A stretch of DNA of 64,000 bases from Siphlonurus alternatus (taxonomy: Eukaryota > Arthropoda > Insecta > Ephemeroptera > Siphlonuridae). Shown piece by piece: positions 13,973 through 27,649 of this stretch (positions are counted from its first letter, which is position 1; every line of letters starts with the position of its first letter). Both the position numbers and the translations under genes were made by a program. The notes under the pieces were generated by a model. That model had not been told where the DNA came from and searched no databases. It was given only the letters and a program-made list of their open reading frames with translations. Location: contig OX463780.1 in the NCBI GenBank assembly GCA_949825025.1, positions 40,714,979 to 40,778,978 on the forward strand. Direction: 5' to 3'.

Positions 13973-16900
13973 TGAGTTGCAGACAGTTAGAAGTAAATTT
14001 TATACTTACAATTATTTTACCAACTTACAATTTAAAGTTTAGAATATAGTCTCTTAGCCTAAATTAAAGTATTTCATATTTTCTTCCTGTGTTACAATGC
14101 ATGCAGCATTATTGAAATATTATATGAACTCTATTATCATAAACATTGCTTATAAAAAATAATTAGTTATAAAAGGATTGATTGTCAAAAATGACTCCGT
14201 GAACATACAAATATTTAGATATGAGTAATGTGCCTGCCCTAATAGAAATATTTAATTTACGCTTAGGAAGGTCGTTCAAATTTTAAAAGATTTTGAAGGA
14301 CTTTTTGAAGAACTGAGAAATCTTTTCAAATTTGAAAGGTATTTTGAATGACTGCTTGATCAATATATTTATAACTTAACTAATGATAATTAACACTAAA
14401 AATTACTATGCACACCACTGGTGTTTGATGAATAAATATTATTATTAACACACTTTAGTCATTTTGCTAAATATTGCTTTTTTTGATGCAAATATTTTTA
14501 ACTAGATTTTTAGTTGCTATACTATTATATCATTCTGCATATAATATGCTGGTATACTTAACACTTGTTTCGATCCAAAGCATGTAATTAATGTTATAAG
14601 ACTCGGAGTGAAATCATACGATATTTGATCTCGAAACAAAGTTTCAAATATCTTCTTTTTCTTGATTCGTTTTTTAGAATAGACAATATTTAGCCATGCA
14701 CCCAAACACTATTAAGTTTCAAACATCAAGGAAGCTAGGCAAGGAATCTTACATCCGGCTCCGTCCGGAGGAATATTTCTTTTGAGCGACTGTGTTATTG
14801 ACAGTCACGTATTGTACGTTGATGAATTAATTTATAAACATGTGTTGAGTGTGCAACGATGCTGCTCAATTCCACTAGAGACACAATTATTCAATATGGC
14901 GTTATGAAGCACGGGATGATGCATTAGTTTTTTTTATATAATTGCATACATGTACAATTATAGACAGATTTAACGTTATCCCTGGTTGATTTTGCAGTGT
15001 TAAAGCTCTGAAGTATGTAGAGATAATGGTTGCAGTTTTGCAAATAAAAATGTAAAAAAAGTACACATGCACTTACTAAGAATTTCAACCTATTTTCTTA
15101 TATGATGGATTCTTGTAATGAAGCGAGTTGGCGTTTGATATCAAGTATTATATAACTTACACTCTACTGTTAACCAAAAGTTCAATTTCACCCCGCCTCA
15201 ATATTTTATAGCGTCCCCAGTAAGAGCATACAGGCCGGGTTACCGTTTGAACTGTTCTGAAATAATTATACAGTATTTACTCAATATATTCAAATTTCAT
15301 TGCATTGTGACACCAACTATAACGAAGAGCGTTGCAGGTAAAAATTTCTTATTATTAAGCATTTATGTACATATTATTATTAAAATTCAAAATTAAATAA
15401 TATAGTAAGATTTTTTTGTAATGAATTAAACATTCATGAGTCTTAATTAGTTGTGAGTCTTTCATAAAGTTTTGAGTAAGTTTTTAATTTTAATGAATTC
15501 ATTTGAATATACATAGTGAAAAATATAAAACAAAATTTATTTTTAACACGTCTTATAGTGTGACAGATTCAATGCTAGTGACATAAGCGTTAAGTTATGC
15601 AAGAAGGCTTGAAAGTTTGAGTAAGCAGAGACCCAAGAAGCCAGCAAGTCTTGTTTTACTTTCATGTATAATAATGTGGAAACACTCAATGTTGAAGTTA
15701 AGTTCCAACAGAATTTTCTTATTAAAATACAAAATGTATATATGTGAATAATTTAGTTAAGATAATATAAAATTATATACACTGCATATGATTATAACTT
15801 ATTTTAAATTAAAGAAGTGTACTTTTATATAATTTTAATGTTTCTGACTGAAAAAAAATATAGATGAAAAATTACAAATTTATATTCAAATGTATCTTTT
15901 CAAACAACATATTATTATATACTCGTTTTACTATGCATAGAAAGCGGTTGAAAGCGTCATTTTTTTTAAGAGGTAATTTTATGATTTGAGTATTAATAAT
16001 CAAATAATTTCTAAATTCATATGGGTTGTTTTAAGTTGCCTTACCTGATTTGCAAAAACTGCAGCTTCATTAGACAAAGAAACACTATCAAGTTTTGAAA
16101 CTAATAAGAAAAGCGTTTTGAGTTCGCACCGTTTTCATAGACTGCCTGGAAAAATTAAGGACAAATATTTTGAGTGTCAAGCGCCCTAACTTATAAAGAA
16201 CCTTGATGATAATCATACTTGGTGGTTGATTGAACTCGTGTTAGATAGCATTATATAGTAAATAGCTAAATAGTAAATACTCTTCTTATTCTTCTTACAC
16301 GTACACCACAAAATTGCATAAATTTGTGCATATTCCATGCATAAAAAAATTCTAAATGTACCCATGATTAAAGGTAACTTAAATTAAGTTATTGTTTTGT
16401 TGTTGCTGTCAATTCGACTGAATGTAATTTTAAAACATTTCACAATCATGATAAACAAAAATAATCATAATTTTGAGCTTGTATTGTGGACACTTTTGGA
16501 TGAAACTGCGTAATGGTATATATATAAATAAAAATAATTTAAAAATTACCATCATAAAATTTTCTCTCTCATATATTTATTTATTTGTAACACTAACCAC
16601 ACAGAGAGCATAAAAAATAAAAAAAATGCAATTTTGCTGCATGCAAATAGAACATTTGCATCCATATTTTTTAATGTTATATTTCAATGAATTTTAAGTT
16701 CAATGATATTGGTACCGAATAATATTATAAAAATAAAATAATAAAGCCCGCGGATCCGTGGTAATAAAAGTATAGTTTTCAGCTGGTTTGAATTGACAAT
16801 ATGCAAATAAAATAATTTATCAGTCATGTTTTATAATATCATATATTTTATTATAGGATATAATAGTATTCACAATAGTACAAAGTTAATAATGGATTAC

Positions 16901-17198
16901 ATTATTTTAAATTTATTTTCATTTAGTAGACTAAAAATTCGTCGCTGAAAAACTTATTAATTTGCTCTGTAACAAAATAAAAATATCAGTAGCACATTCT
17001 TTGTAAATGTTAACTTATCTCTAATTCGATTAAAAAACAGGCAAGTTACTGTAAATTTTAATATTCTACAAGGCAATTATAACTTTTACACAGTCTATTA
17101 GTATTTTCATAGAGCGAAATAGAGGAGGAAAAAAACTGTTTACCACAATTATTATGAGTAGGACATGCATGGTTAGTACTATGTTCTAAATTTTCAGC

Positions 17199-17200
<2 letters not shown>

Positions 17201-17280
<80 letters not shown>
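17201..17280. repeat. (GA)40 microsatellite
   Basis: An uninterrupted GA tract of 80 bases, 440 bases upstream of the MITE at 17721. Confidence 0.97.
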
Positions 17281-17284
<4 letters not shown>

Positions 17285-17720
17285 CATCTGTGTTTTAACT
17301 TTTTAAATAAAATTATTTATTTATTTTTCAAATGAAAATTGTCGTATTTACTTTTTCCGCTGTAATATTCTTGCAATTATATTTGTTTTTATGTTACCAA
17401 CGTCGTTAACAATTATGACCTCTTTTTCTGCGTTATAAATTATTTTAATATATTTTGTTTTAAAAATAACATGCAACAATAAATATATTTCAAACTTATT
17501 ACAACATAATCATATATATAAATACTGATATAATATTAAGGTTATTACGTCATCAATTTACATGAGAATATATCACTTACTCCTATAAAATTAAAATAAA
17601 TAACATGACGGGGCGACAAGGAAAAGTGATGCTTGCTGCATGTGTCATGCAAGTTGCATACTCTTGTAAGCGCTTCTAGAAATTAAGTAAATCCTCTTTA
17701 ATTTTGTTAATATGGACTAA

Positions 17721-17931
17721 AAGGTGGATTCACATGGCGATTTTTACCATGCGACGCGACGCGAATAATGCGCACTTGCTGTAACATCAATTGGCGGCCA
17801 TATTGGGCGATTAAAAGAAAAAAAGCATCGTAATTAACGTGATTACCGGCGAATTCGCCACCGCATAGGATTTCACAGCTTTTACGTTAAAATCGCGTCG
17901 CATCGCCGTTGTCGCCATCCGAATCCGCCTT
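17721..17931. mobile_element. MITE with AAGGYGGATTC terminal inverted repeats
   Basis: The left end AAGGTGGATTCACATGGCGA and the complement of the right end (AAGGCGGATTCGGATGGCGA) match at 17 of 20 positions. They are followed on both sides by GCGACGCGA-type sequence. The element is much richer in CG dinucleotides than its surroundings and has no open frame. Target duplication is unclear. Confidence 0.78.
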
Positions 17932-20076
17932 AACGACATAATAATTTAACACTAAACCAAATTTATTTAAAATATTCATAATGCTAAAATCAAATCAGGG
18001 TCGATAATACAAAGTTAAGAATATTATGATGACTAAAGTGTACTCTCATCTCTTTATAATTAATTCAGAGTTTGAGATTGATTTAGTCCCCCTGTAGTAG
18101 GCTGCCAACTGACCAGAAGCCTGCCGAGCGCTTTTCAGTGGCGGCAAATTGCTGCCCTTTGTGAGATCTGCTTGTCAGAGAGTAAAACTACATGTACATG
18201 TACCACGTAAAAGCTTTTAACGTGTGTTATCCAATCAGTATCATAATAGAAAAAAAATGTATTGATTTATATACTTTTACTGACGAAAAGCATAAAAATA
18301 TATTCTCCATTAAAAACAAGGATATTATTTAGCATAAATAATTGTTAGTATAATATAAAAATATATAATAATATATAATTTTGTCAATATTTTAGTAATG
18401 TAAAAGCAGCTTTTACGTTGTTTTTTATTTTAATTTCTAGTAGATTAAATTTTTTACTATAAATTTTAGTAACTAATTTTTTTATGTATATGTTTAACTT
18501 TTTTTTTATCAAATTTTACCAAGAAATGTAAATTTATATGCAATAGTATATATAGCATATTATAAATTTACTCTAATCTATAAAATTCTCAAAAGGCATG
18601 TAAAAAAAAATCATTACTAAAATCTAGAAAGTACCTAAATTTTTTTAAACAAGAGCAAACAAATTAAAAGTACCTATACAGACATAAAAAATATAAAAAA
18701 TCAAGTACGGCTTTATATTTATTTATTATGAATGTTTCATAATGTTCTTTTGAAGTTAAACAAATATAAATAAAATAAAAACCTTTTAGCACGTATATAA
18801 AGGATTTTGTTATAAAACTTTGAAGTTTCATTTTTTTTATTTAAAGATGTACAATATATTAACAATAAATAACAATTGAACGGGCAATATAGCTAAATAA
18901 AGTAATATCTTGAAGACGTGAAAGGTCAGCGTCAGATATAATATATATTATGTATGTGTGTGTGTGAAAAGTTGTAGGGTTCTCGTGAAAAGATGCAAAA
19001 AGACGTCTCAGAGAATTTATGTAGGGCTCGTGATGGAGGGCCGGACATTTTGGATCCATCCATCCATCCATCCGAGGCTCGCTGCTCACAGAAGCAAACG
19101 TTCCGTATAACGGCAATAAACACCGACAAAACTTTGAGAGCGTCGTAAAAGGAGAAGAGAATTTATAATGTATAAGAAAAACGATTCCATCTGTCTACAA
19201 CATAATATATAATAGACAATCTAAATTTGTTAAATATACAGAAAGGATTTGTATAAAAACGTGACAACTTATACTTTATATAATATATATATTTTATATT
19301 ATAATAAGATAGCATGCAGTGCATTTCTATATTTTATTTGGAATTTTTTTATTATGATGAACATTTATGAAATATTTGACAGAGAATAATCAATATATTT
19401 TTGTAAAAGGAAGTAGGGAGCGTTACAAAAAGATCATGGACAGAGGAAAACAAACTTAAGTTCAAAATGAATGCCATATAAAAATGATAAAAATCAATCT
19501 AATAATTACAATAATTAATATATTGTTTTTGTATGTTTTACATTAATGTTTTTTAAATTAATTTAAGTGAGAATTATGCAATAAATCATTATATTAAAAA
19601 TGTTACATGGTTTCAAATATGCAATCCGTGATTATTCAGTACAGAATATATTATATTTTTAAGACTCGCAGTTTCAAATTTGCATACAATGTTTAAAAAA
19701 ACACGTTATAATGTAGATAATTCTCAACATATAATTTTTTTAAAAATTCTTTACAGTTGTGGTCTTATATATTTATATATTTTTATATTTATATTCTTAT
19801 ATAAGAAATTCTTTGATAATAATTAGCATTTAAATTGTGTTTTCTAAAGCATGCATGATCTAAAATATTTTATTTTTTAATATGAATTCTATTTAAGAAT
19901 ATTTTTGTTGCAAAGAAAAAGTTTTTTTTTTTAATGTCTGAGAAATATTCTCTTGTGACACTGAAGAGATGGAATCGAGAAGGAGTGAGGAGGAAACTTG
20001 GGTCTTAAAGATATATCCTTCTTCTCATACCTTGCGTACCTATACCGACGCTCATGGAGATGGAGGCGTACAAATA

Positions 20077-20142
<66 letters not shown>

Positions 20143-22957
20143 AGAGACATAGCAGTAGAGCCCAAGCTAGAATGAGAGAAGCTAGGAAATGTCGTAGCGT
20201 CTTTGGTCTTGTCCTTCTCAGCAAAGTGTATTGATTATTGAGCGTCGAGAGTAGCTCCTATAGTGTCTTGGTGGTACACATTGCTTCTCTCTCTCTCTCG
20301 CTCTCAAACACACCTACTGTCAACCTCCTTTCACCCCCTACTAAGAATATTAACAACACCAACGACACGCTCATTCTTAGAATCCAAGAGAAATTATTGT
20401 CAAACAAGTGACCCCTTTTGTGTGTTTATAATATATGCAAGGATGTCGTGGGAATTTATAATAATGTAAAAAATTTCATTCTCATATTATGTAGTAAACT
20501 AAAATTTTTATCGGAAAAAAATTTATATGAAAATATAGAAAGAAATGTTTAAACTTTACACATTAAAATATATATTATGTTTTACCATACAAAATAATAT
20601 TAAAGATAAATTTCTATTGTTTATATTACATGTAATAGTAAAATGTTTTATTAAAACTTATGTTTATGGTACTTTTCATAATTAAATATAATAATTATTT
20701 TGAAATCTTTTACTTTTTAGCGTAAATCACAACACTATAAAATTACATTTGTATATTTCATTATAAATACAATATAATTTATATAATTTACAAGCTGTAT
20801 AAATACAGTTTGTAAATTGAAATTGCGTTTGACTTTAAAGATAAATGTGTTTCTAATACGTTACTATCAAATCCATAATTATATCTTACCTTGATGTAAT
20901 CATGTAATTTATCACGACAATGTAAGAATGATGATTGAATACTTCAAAAATAATAATTTATCCTTTTATTTGCATTTGAAAACGCACAAAAAACTACACA
21001 TATATATATTTTGAATAAAAAAAAAATATTCTGGAATTCTGCACACGTACTTCTTCTTTTTCAGAATTATTTCCAAGGTGTAGAATTACAAATTAATGCT
21101 AAATTAACTCATTTATGTGAGAATTTAACTTTATTTTTCCCTTAGCTTCACACCAAATTTAATTTAAAATGATTTTTTTACACTGGAGAAACTTTCAGAG
21201 ACAGAAAAAGAGAGATAAGGAGATTAAGGGAGTGCGAGAGAGAAAGAGAATATAAATTTGATTAATTTCAAAGCGTGTCCTGATTTCTCTCAATACTTTA
21301 TTCAATTGTTGAACTTTTTATATATAGTTGTATATATGACTGAACAAAGTATAAAAATTTAATTAAATTAACTTTCATTATCTGGAAATTCTTTTTAGAA
21401 ATTTTATGTTTGTTAAAAGTGAACGATTTATAAATTGTGATTTCATGGACCATTTGTTGTTTCATTCTGTACAATTTCAGTGATAAAGTATACAATGGTA
21501 AGATAGCTTTCTGCTTTGATACATTTTGTTGGCTAAGACACAATATACATTTATTCGCACAGATGGTCTTGTATAAAGCTCCGTTATACTTGTTCCTAAC
21601 AAGTTAGCTATTGCGTTAGCTTATTTTTATATGTATTAATACATTGATACAAATATAATATATCTGTTGAGACAAAGTATAAAAGATTTTGAAGCTTGTA
21701 ACCACTGATGCTTCGTTTGTAATGTAACCACCACCACTGGCAACGACGCGATAAAATCGATTTAAAGAAAACACATTTGTGGTAGACTTAAATAATTGTA
21801 TAGGATTAAAAAGAAAAATAGAATAAATAAATATAGTTTTATATGTGCTGCCAAAAAAAGATTGTGTTTCCTAAAATGGTGAAATATAGATTTATGATAT
21901 AAAAGTCGTAACAATTAAATAGAACAAAAAAATATATATAAATCATGTCAAGTTTTTATATTATATTGAACATTTGGATTTCACACACATGAGAGCTGCA
22001 GGGGCTACGAGGAGTGTGTGTAGGAGTCTACAGTGGCAAATGTAGCAGAAAGAGGAACGCTCCGGCCTCGATCAGCTCAAGTTTTAATTAAATTGGAGTG
22101 CTTCTAGCCTCTACTGCTGCTGCTGAGCTCTAAAAGTGTAGATACTGAGATTGAGGGCTTTCACAGATTGCTGGGCAGAAGCTCAAGATTTCCACAAACT
22201 TTATTTTAATTATTTATTAAATAAATTTCAATCACAGTTTGCATTCGATTTTTTTATATTTTTAAGGATTAATGTTTAAATTCATCCATTATTTATTTAT
22301 TGACATTTTATGATGAGATATATTATTATTTATATAAAATGTGTAATTTGTATAAATAATTGAAAATTTTCTATTTTTTCTTTGTAAGATTTCCATATTC
22401 CATAAAAGAAAAATCAATAAAAACGAAACAAATATAAACGCATTATAAATATTTGAGAATCGAATCATTCTTTTTGTTTATGTTTATGTTTTTTTTTTTA
22501 TGTTTTTTTTTTTTTTTTTTTTTTTACAATTATGTTTATATTAAATTAAAACATAAAATAAAGCTCAAAATTTTGCATACAAAGTACTAATAATTATCTA
22601 AATAACTTTATACAGTATATAACTTTGTATTATAAGATTATAGAGGGGATTGAAATGGTCTATGCTACTTAAGGACCATGTTAAAATTTTGTTCCAGACC
22701 ATTTCTGCAAACACTCTCCTATATTTATACTCCCTTCAGTAATACTATCTTAAGATGACTGTCCCTCCCTCCCCATAAAATATTTTTTTTTTAGAAAAAT
22801 TTATAAAATAAAACTATTTTAATATTTTCCCCCCTATAACACGAAGAAATGTTATACTACATACATTGTCTTGGTATTTTTCTACGAAAACAAATAAAAG
22901 ATTTGTAAAAATATTGTGGTAGCTGTCTCTCTCTGGCTTGTTATCTGTCACTCGCAG
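17932..22957. other. AT-rich non-coding DNA with weak islands
   Basis: Slightly GC-richer patches at 18070-18190, 18950-19130 (with an ATCC tetranucleotide repeat at 19053-19074), 19960-20450 and 21990-22170 show no splice-bounded frame that I can support. Confidence 0.45.
20080..20138. repeat. (CT)29 microsatellite
   Basis: A CT tract of about 59 bases inside a GC-richer segment (19960-20450) that also has a short CTCTCT cluster at 20284-20300. No exon could be supported in that segment. Confidence 0.96.
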
Positions 22958-23014
22958 TCGCTTGTATTTATGGCAGAAACTGTCAGTATGTCAGGCACTT
23001 GTGTCGCAGACTTG
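22958..23014 (+). CDS. Candidate small exon (uncertain)
   Basis: A strong pyrimidine tract ending cactcgcag precedes a phase-0 frame SLVFMAETVSMSGTCVADL, with an in-frame ATG at 22970. A GTGGGT donor-like site follows at 23015. Downstream the frame stays open to 23197 with a balanced residue mix (VRVTSSAEQQNGQSGNN). It has the same phase as the calmodulin-like exons, but nothing links it to that gene and the protein is not recognised. Confidence 0.22.
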
Positions 23015-24029
23015 GTGGGTAATGTTCGAGTAACGTCGAGTGCAGAGCAACAAAATGGTCAGAGTGGAAATAATGTCTGCAGAAAAATTACAACAGAACA
23101 AAAAAAGTCACATTTATACAGTGGTGGTATTTTTTTAATGTTTAAATGCCGTAGAATTTGTTACACTTTTTTTTACCGAAAACCTACAAAATTTTAAGAT
23201 TTTTGTTATACCAGAAAAAAAAACACACAGCAATAAGTAATATAAGTAGATATACGGTATACATATATCTACTCAGGGATTCAATGACTCTGTCATGTAT
23301 ATATTTTGTATATTAATGCGCAATTACGAGTTGAAATAAATAATAAAAAATAATACTTATAGACTAAAAAACTATTGTATTTTTCGTTTATTTGATCAGA
23401 AATCTAAATATATAACATTAACAATTTAAATCACCGGTTTGAATTAAATTTTTGGGACATGTGAGTCAATTTACATTTGTTTAAATAATAATGTAGAGGA
23501 AGTGGACCTGGTTGCATACCAACAAGGCATGAAGGTGAAGACTATAATAAGGCTAAATGGATACTTTCTGCTTGTTAGAGGGAACTTAAAATATTACAAT
23601 TTAATATTTACTTCACTGTCAAAAGACTAGGAAAGAAATTTAATTTATCTTTAGAAATTTATGACGCAATTAAGCATAAGAATATTGTAAAACAGCCTCA
23701 CATTTATAAGTTTTAATTTCATGTAATTGACATTTATATATGCATAATTATTTCAAAGCAACCTAAGAGAAAATTAAGTATATTACAAAAGGTGAAGGTT
23801 GAGAAATTGGAGCAATTTGGGACAATTATGTGTATCATTTTTACTGGAATTCTTAATTATATATTTTTTTTAGACTTAAAAAACATTGATAGCATTTTTA
23901 CTAAAAATATAATAAGCCTTTGTTATCTCACCAGATCTGAATCATTTATAACACACACATATAGAAAAGCTATCGTCAACTTTTTAATATTTTTTATGAT
24001 GAAATTCTATTGAAAATCCACTTTATGAT

Positions 24030-24182
<153 letters not shown>

Positions 24183-24917
24183 CAGTTTAAGTCAAATAAT
24201 GACCGCTCTAGCTTTGTGTGTGGGATGAAAGCAATGGAGTGAGGTGAGCAGCTTGCGATTCTAATGGAGGCTGAGGAGGAGATGATGATGACTTATCATG
24301 ACGTCACACATCGTTTTGTCAGTCGATTTAACACGAGAGGAGAATTGAAGAGGAGCTCAAGCATATAACAGGAAAACTCATGCAATTCACTCTATATCTT
24401 TTATCTTTTCATATTATAAATACAATCTACTCAACTATAGTATTATAACAGGAAAACATCTTTTGGAAATTCTTGTTTTTAAAATAAATAGGCAGTAATA
24501 AAGTATGCTTGAAGTGAAGGTATTAAAAATGTTTACCTATGTTATATATTATTATAAACTATGAAGTATATGAGTATAAAATATTTGCATTGTGTTTGCG
24601 TATGACAGAGAAAATTCATTCTGTACTTTTTAAGATTCCTTCACTGGGAGTTACTGGATGATACTACATATAAAGCTGCACAGAATGTATAAAAACGCCT
24701 TAGTTGTAAAGAAAGGAGAAGAAATTTTCTCTTAAAACTTATATAGAGGAGTGGATCTTGTTTTTACCCTTCGTTGTATGTTCTATGGTTGCCTTTTATC
24801 GGCATACTTATTATAAATTGCTCGTCTCATAGATTTTTAAATAATTCTTTGAGCTTTCTCCCTCTCCCTCACTTTATAAAAGATAAGGTATGTCTTCTTA
24901 TGGAAGGCTTACATTTC

Positions 24918-24918
<1 letters not shown>

Positions 24919-24953
<35 letters not shown>
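24919..24953. repeat. Poly(T) run, 35 bases
   Basis: A pure T homopolymer. No retrogene or SINE body is recognisable beside it on the minus strand. Confidence 0.95.
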
Positions 24954-24954
<1 letters not shown>

Positions 24955-25379
24955 TTTGTTTAAAATCACTTTGCACAGAATTATATATTCTTAATTCATA
25001 AATTATACTCATAATCAATTGATTGTTTTATTATTTGATAGCTATACGGGATAAATTGTAAATGACACTGGTCATGGTGAAGAATGATACATTGGTGATA
25101 ATTTTGAAACGATTAACGGCTTTACTCCTCCTAAATTAAAATGTAGGCTATTTTATATTTTGTCTAAAACTAAGTGTGTAGTCTAATACTCAGGGTTCAA
25201 AAAACAAAATGTGTGCTGCATTATAAAAAATATTGCATTATTGCCAATATATATATAGCATTGGATAAAAATGAAATTCTTTGTTTTAATTTTCATAAAA
25301 GATAAATACAAACTCCATCATGTTGTAATATTTTTTTTTCTTTTTATGTCTATAATTAACATGCTCCTATATAGATATA

Positions 25380-25384
<5 letters not shown>

Positions 25385-25424
<40 letters not shown>
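25385..25424. repeat. (TA)20 microsatellite
   Basis: An alternating AT tract of about 40 bases, extended to the left by further TATATTA sequence. Confidence 0.9.
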
Positions 25425-25427
<3 letters not shown>

Positions 25428-25815
25428 GACTACATTAAATTTTTATGTACTTTTAAAATTTCAATTACATTGACATAATAATTAAGTTTTACCATTATAT
25501 TATATGGTTTTCCTCTTCTCTTCTCTTCTCATCTCTCTTTTTTTTTTTTTTTTTTAACCGAATAAAAAATAATTTTAAAAGTTTCAAGGTTGAAATTTCC
25601 GCCACGAAAACTTTTGACATAAGCTTATATAGGTATCGGGCTTTTTTTTTATTATTGTCTCTAAGCTATCGTTATACGTCCGTGTTTCTGACGTTCAAGG
25701 CTTCCACGTGTCGCTCCTCGTCCACGTCACGTTGACTTCGAGAAGTTTGTCTCTGGACAAGTGCCTGGTTCTTGTCAAACTTTCCATCTTCTCTCATGGT
25801 TCTATCTGTAATATT

Positions 25816-25941
<126 letters not shown>

Positions 25942-27282
25942 GAGGTGCAGTCTAGCAAAGCTCGGGAGTATTTATCCAACTGTCGGAAGTTACGTCATTA
26001 GAAGAGTTCTGCTTCCCGACAAGTTTCTTCTTCCTCCGTTACATGGTCGTTCAACCATGCCGAGTAATTGCCAGAGCAGCCAGCCAACTTGCCATATAAA
26101 AAAATCCAAGCAATGTTCTTAAAAAAAATGAACCAAAAGTTATTTAATAAGATATATATAAGGATATAATTAAAATATATTACATGGAACTAAAATTTTA
26201 TTACTTTTTATTGAAAAATTTTTTTAATTATAAACTTATTTTTATTTATCTTATATATTTTAACTCTTTTTTTATTCATAAAATAATTAAGATAAGTAAT
26301 TATATTATTTTTGTTCCAAAAACTTTTTTGTTTCAATATAAATAAGATTGTTTTATTTTTTATGTCATACATTTATAACATTATTATTATTTTAAATAAC
26401 AAATGTAATTTAAGGATTGAGGAACAATTCACAATTTATTCTTGATGCTGTAACCTAAAGTTTAATGTAAATTATGTTACAACGTAACATAAAATAATAA
26501 ATATTGCCTGCTGTTTTAAATTGCCTAAAAAAATAGTTTAAAACTCTTCATATGAAAAGATCGGTTTTGAATATTTGCATAATGTGTTCTTGCATGGGCT
26601 CTGAAACTTAAGCTATTTTCAAGCTGTTTAGGTAAAAGATTATGCATCTTAAATATAACGACATAAATAAAACTAACGTACACAGCAAAAAAAATTTTTA
26701 TATTTTCTTGCAGCGTAAATATATTACAAACATAAATACAAACATATGTTTATTTAATTAAGTTTTAAAATCCCTAATAATGTAACATTTTTAAAAAATA
26801 AATTTTTGATCTCAAACAATAACATAAGTTTACAAAATTCAACACTACTGTTCTAAGGTTACACTGTTGCCATGTCACAACAAACAACAAAGTTCATTAA
26901 CATTAAAATCAGTCCTCCATATTGTTTTGATAGTATAGAGATTATGCGTCACAGCAGTATTATTATAAACCAATGATTTTAGCATTGCTAATATATATTA
27001 GCATTAACTGACTAAATCCTCATTAATACTCAATACGTAAACCATTCTATACATAGTAATCTATAGCTCAAATTTAACGATTATATACTGCCTTACTGTT
27101 AATGTACTGATATATAATTAATTTTGAAACTTTAAAAAAAGGGGGGAAATTATTCACAGTATTTAAGGAATTATTAAAATTAGACTTACTAAAATTTACT
27201 TAATTATTTTAAAATACTGTAGTCTTAAAAATATTCGTATTTTAATGCCTTCAAGTTTTGAAATCCTGTGTATTGCAGTATT

Positions 27283-27649
27283 ATGGAGGTCGAGCGTGCA
27301 TTGACCGATTCTCGCGTTAGATCACCGAAGTCAAGCAATGTCGAGCATGGTTATAGTACCTTGATGGGTGACCATTTCAAGTAAAAATCGCGATGCTCCA
27401 TCTCTGGGGTAAATTCATCTCGCTTTCCACCCAGTGCAGTGATGCATTGCACTTGTATGTGATACCCCAGGCTTTAGACATCACTTTGCTCCATTGATAA
27501 AAAGTAGAGGTGTCAGTCCTGACTGAGGTTTTCTACGGTTCCCTCAGTCTCGATCACCTCAGCAATGCTAGGACGCGTAACAGGACATTTCCTACCTTAT
27601 TACCCCGCCGCAAGCTGTGAGCTCTTAGAGGCGAGTAAAAAAAAAAAAA
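27283..27649 (+). mobile_element. SINE with a 5S rRNA-derived head and poly(A) tail
   Basis: Positions 27305-27390 closely follow animal 5S rRNA, including box A-like AAGTCAAGCAATGTCGAGC and box C-like CCTTGATGGGTGACC, which are the internal RNA polymerase III promoter. The last third of 5S is not conserved; instead about 230 bases of unrelated body follow, containing GGTTTTCTACGGTTCCC, then A13. Head, body and poly(A) tail in this order define a 5S-derived SINE (SINE3 type). Imperfect flanking TTGCA...ATG repeats could be target duplications. It moves with the help of a LINE. The family name is not known to me. Confidence 0.85.

Noticed and set aside
24264..24368. 34-codon ATG frame MEAEEEMMMTYHDVTHR... 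next to the GA tract
   Set aside because: Its Glu/Met-rich start comes from the degenerate GA border. There is no donor or conservation evidence.
27305..27400. Functional 5S rRNA gene
   Set aside because: The promoter half matches 5S, but the 3' third is unrelated and the sequence continues into a SINE body with a poly(A) tail.
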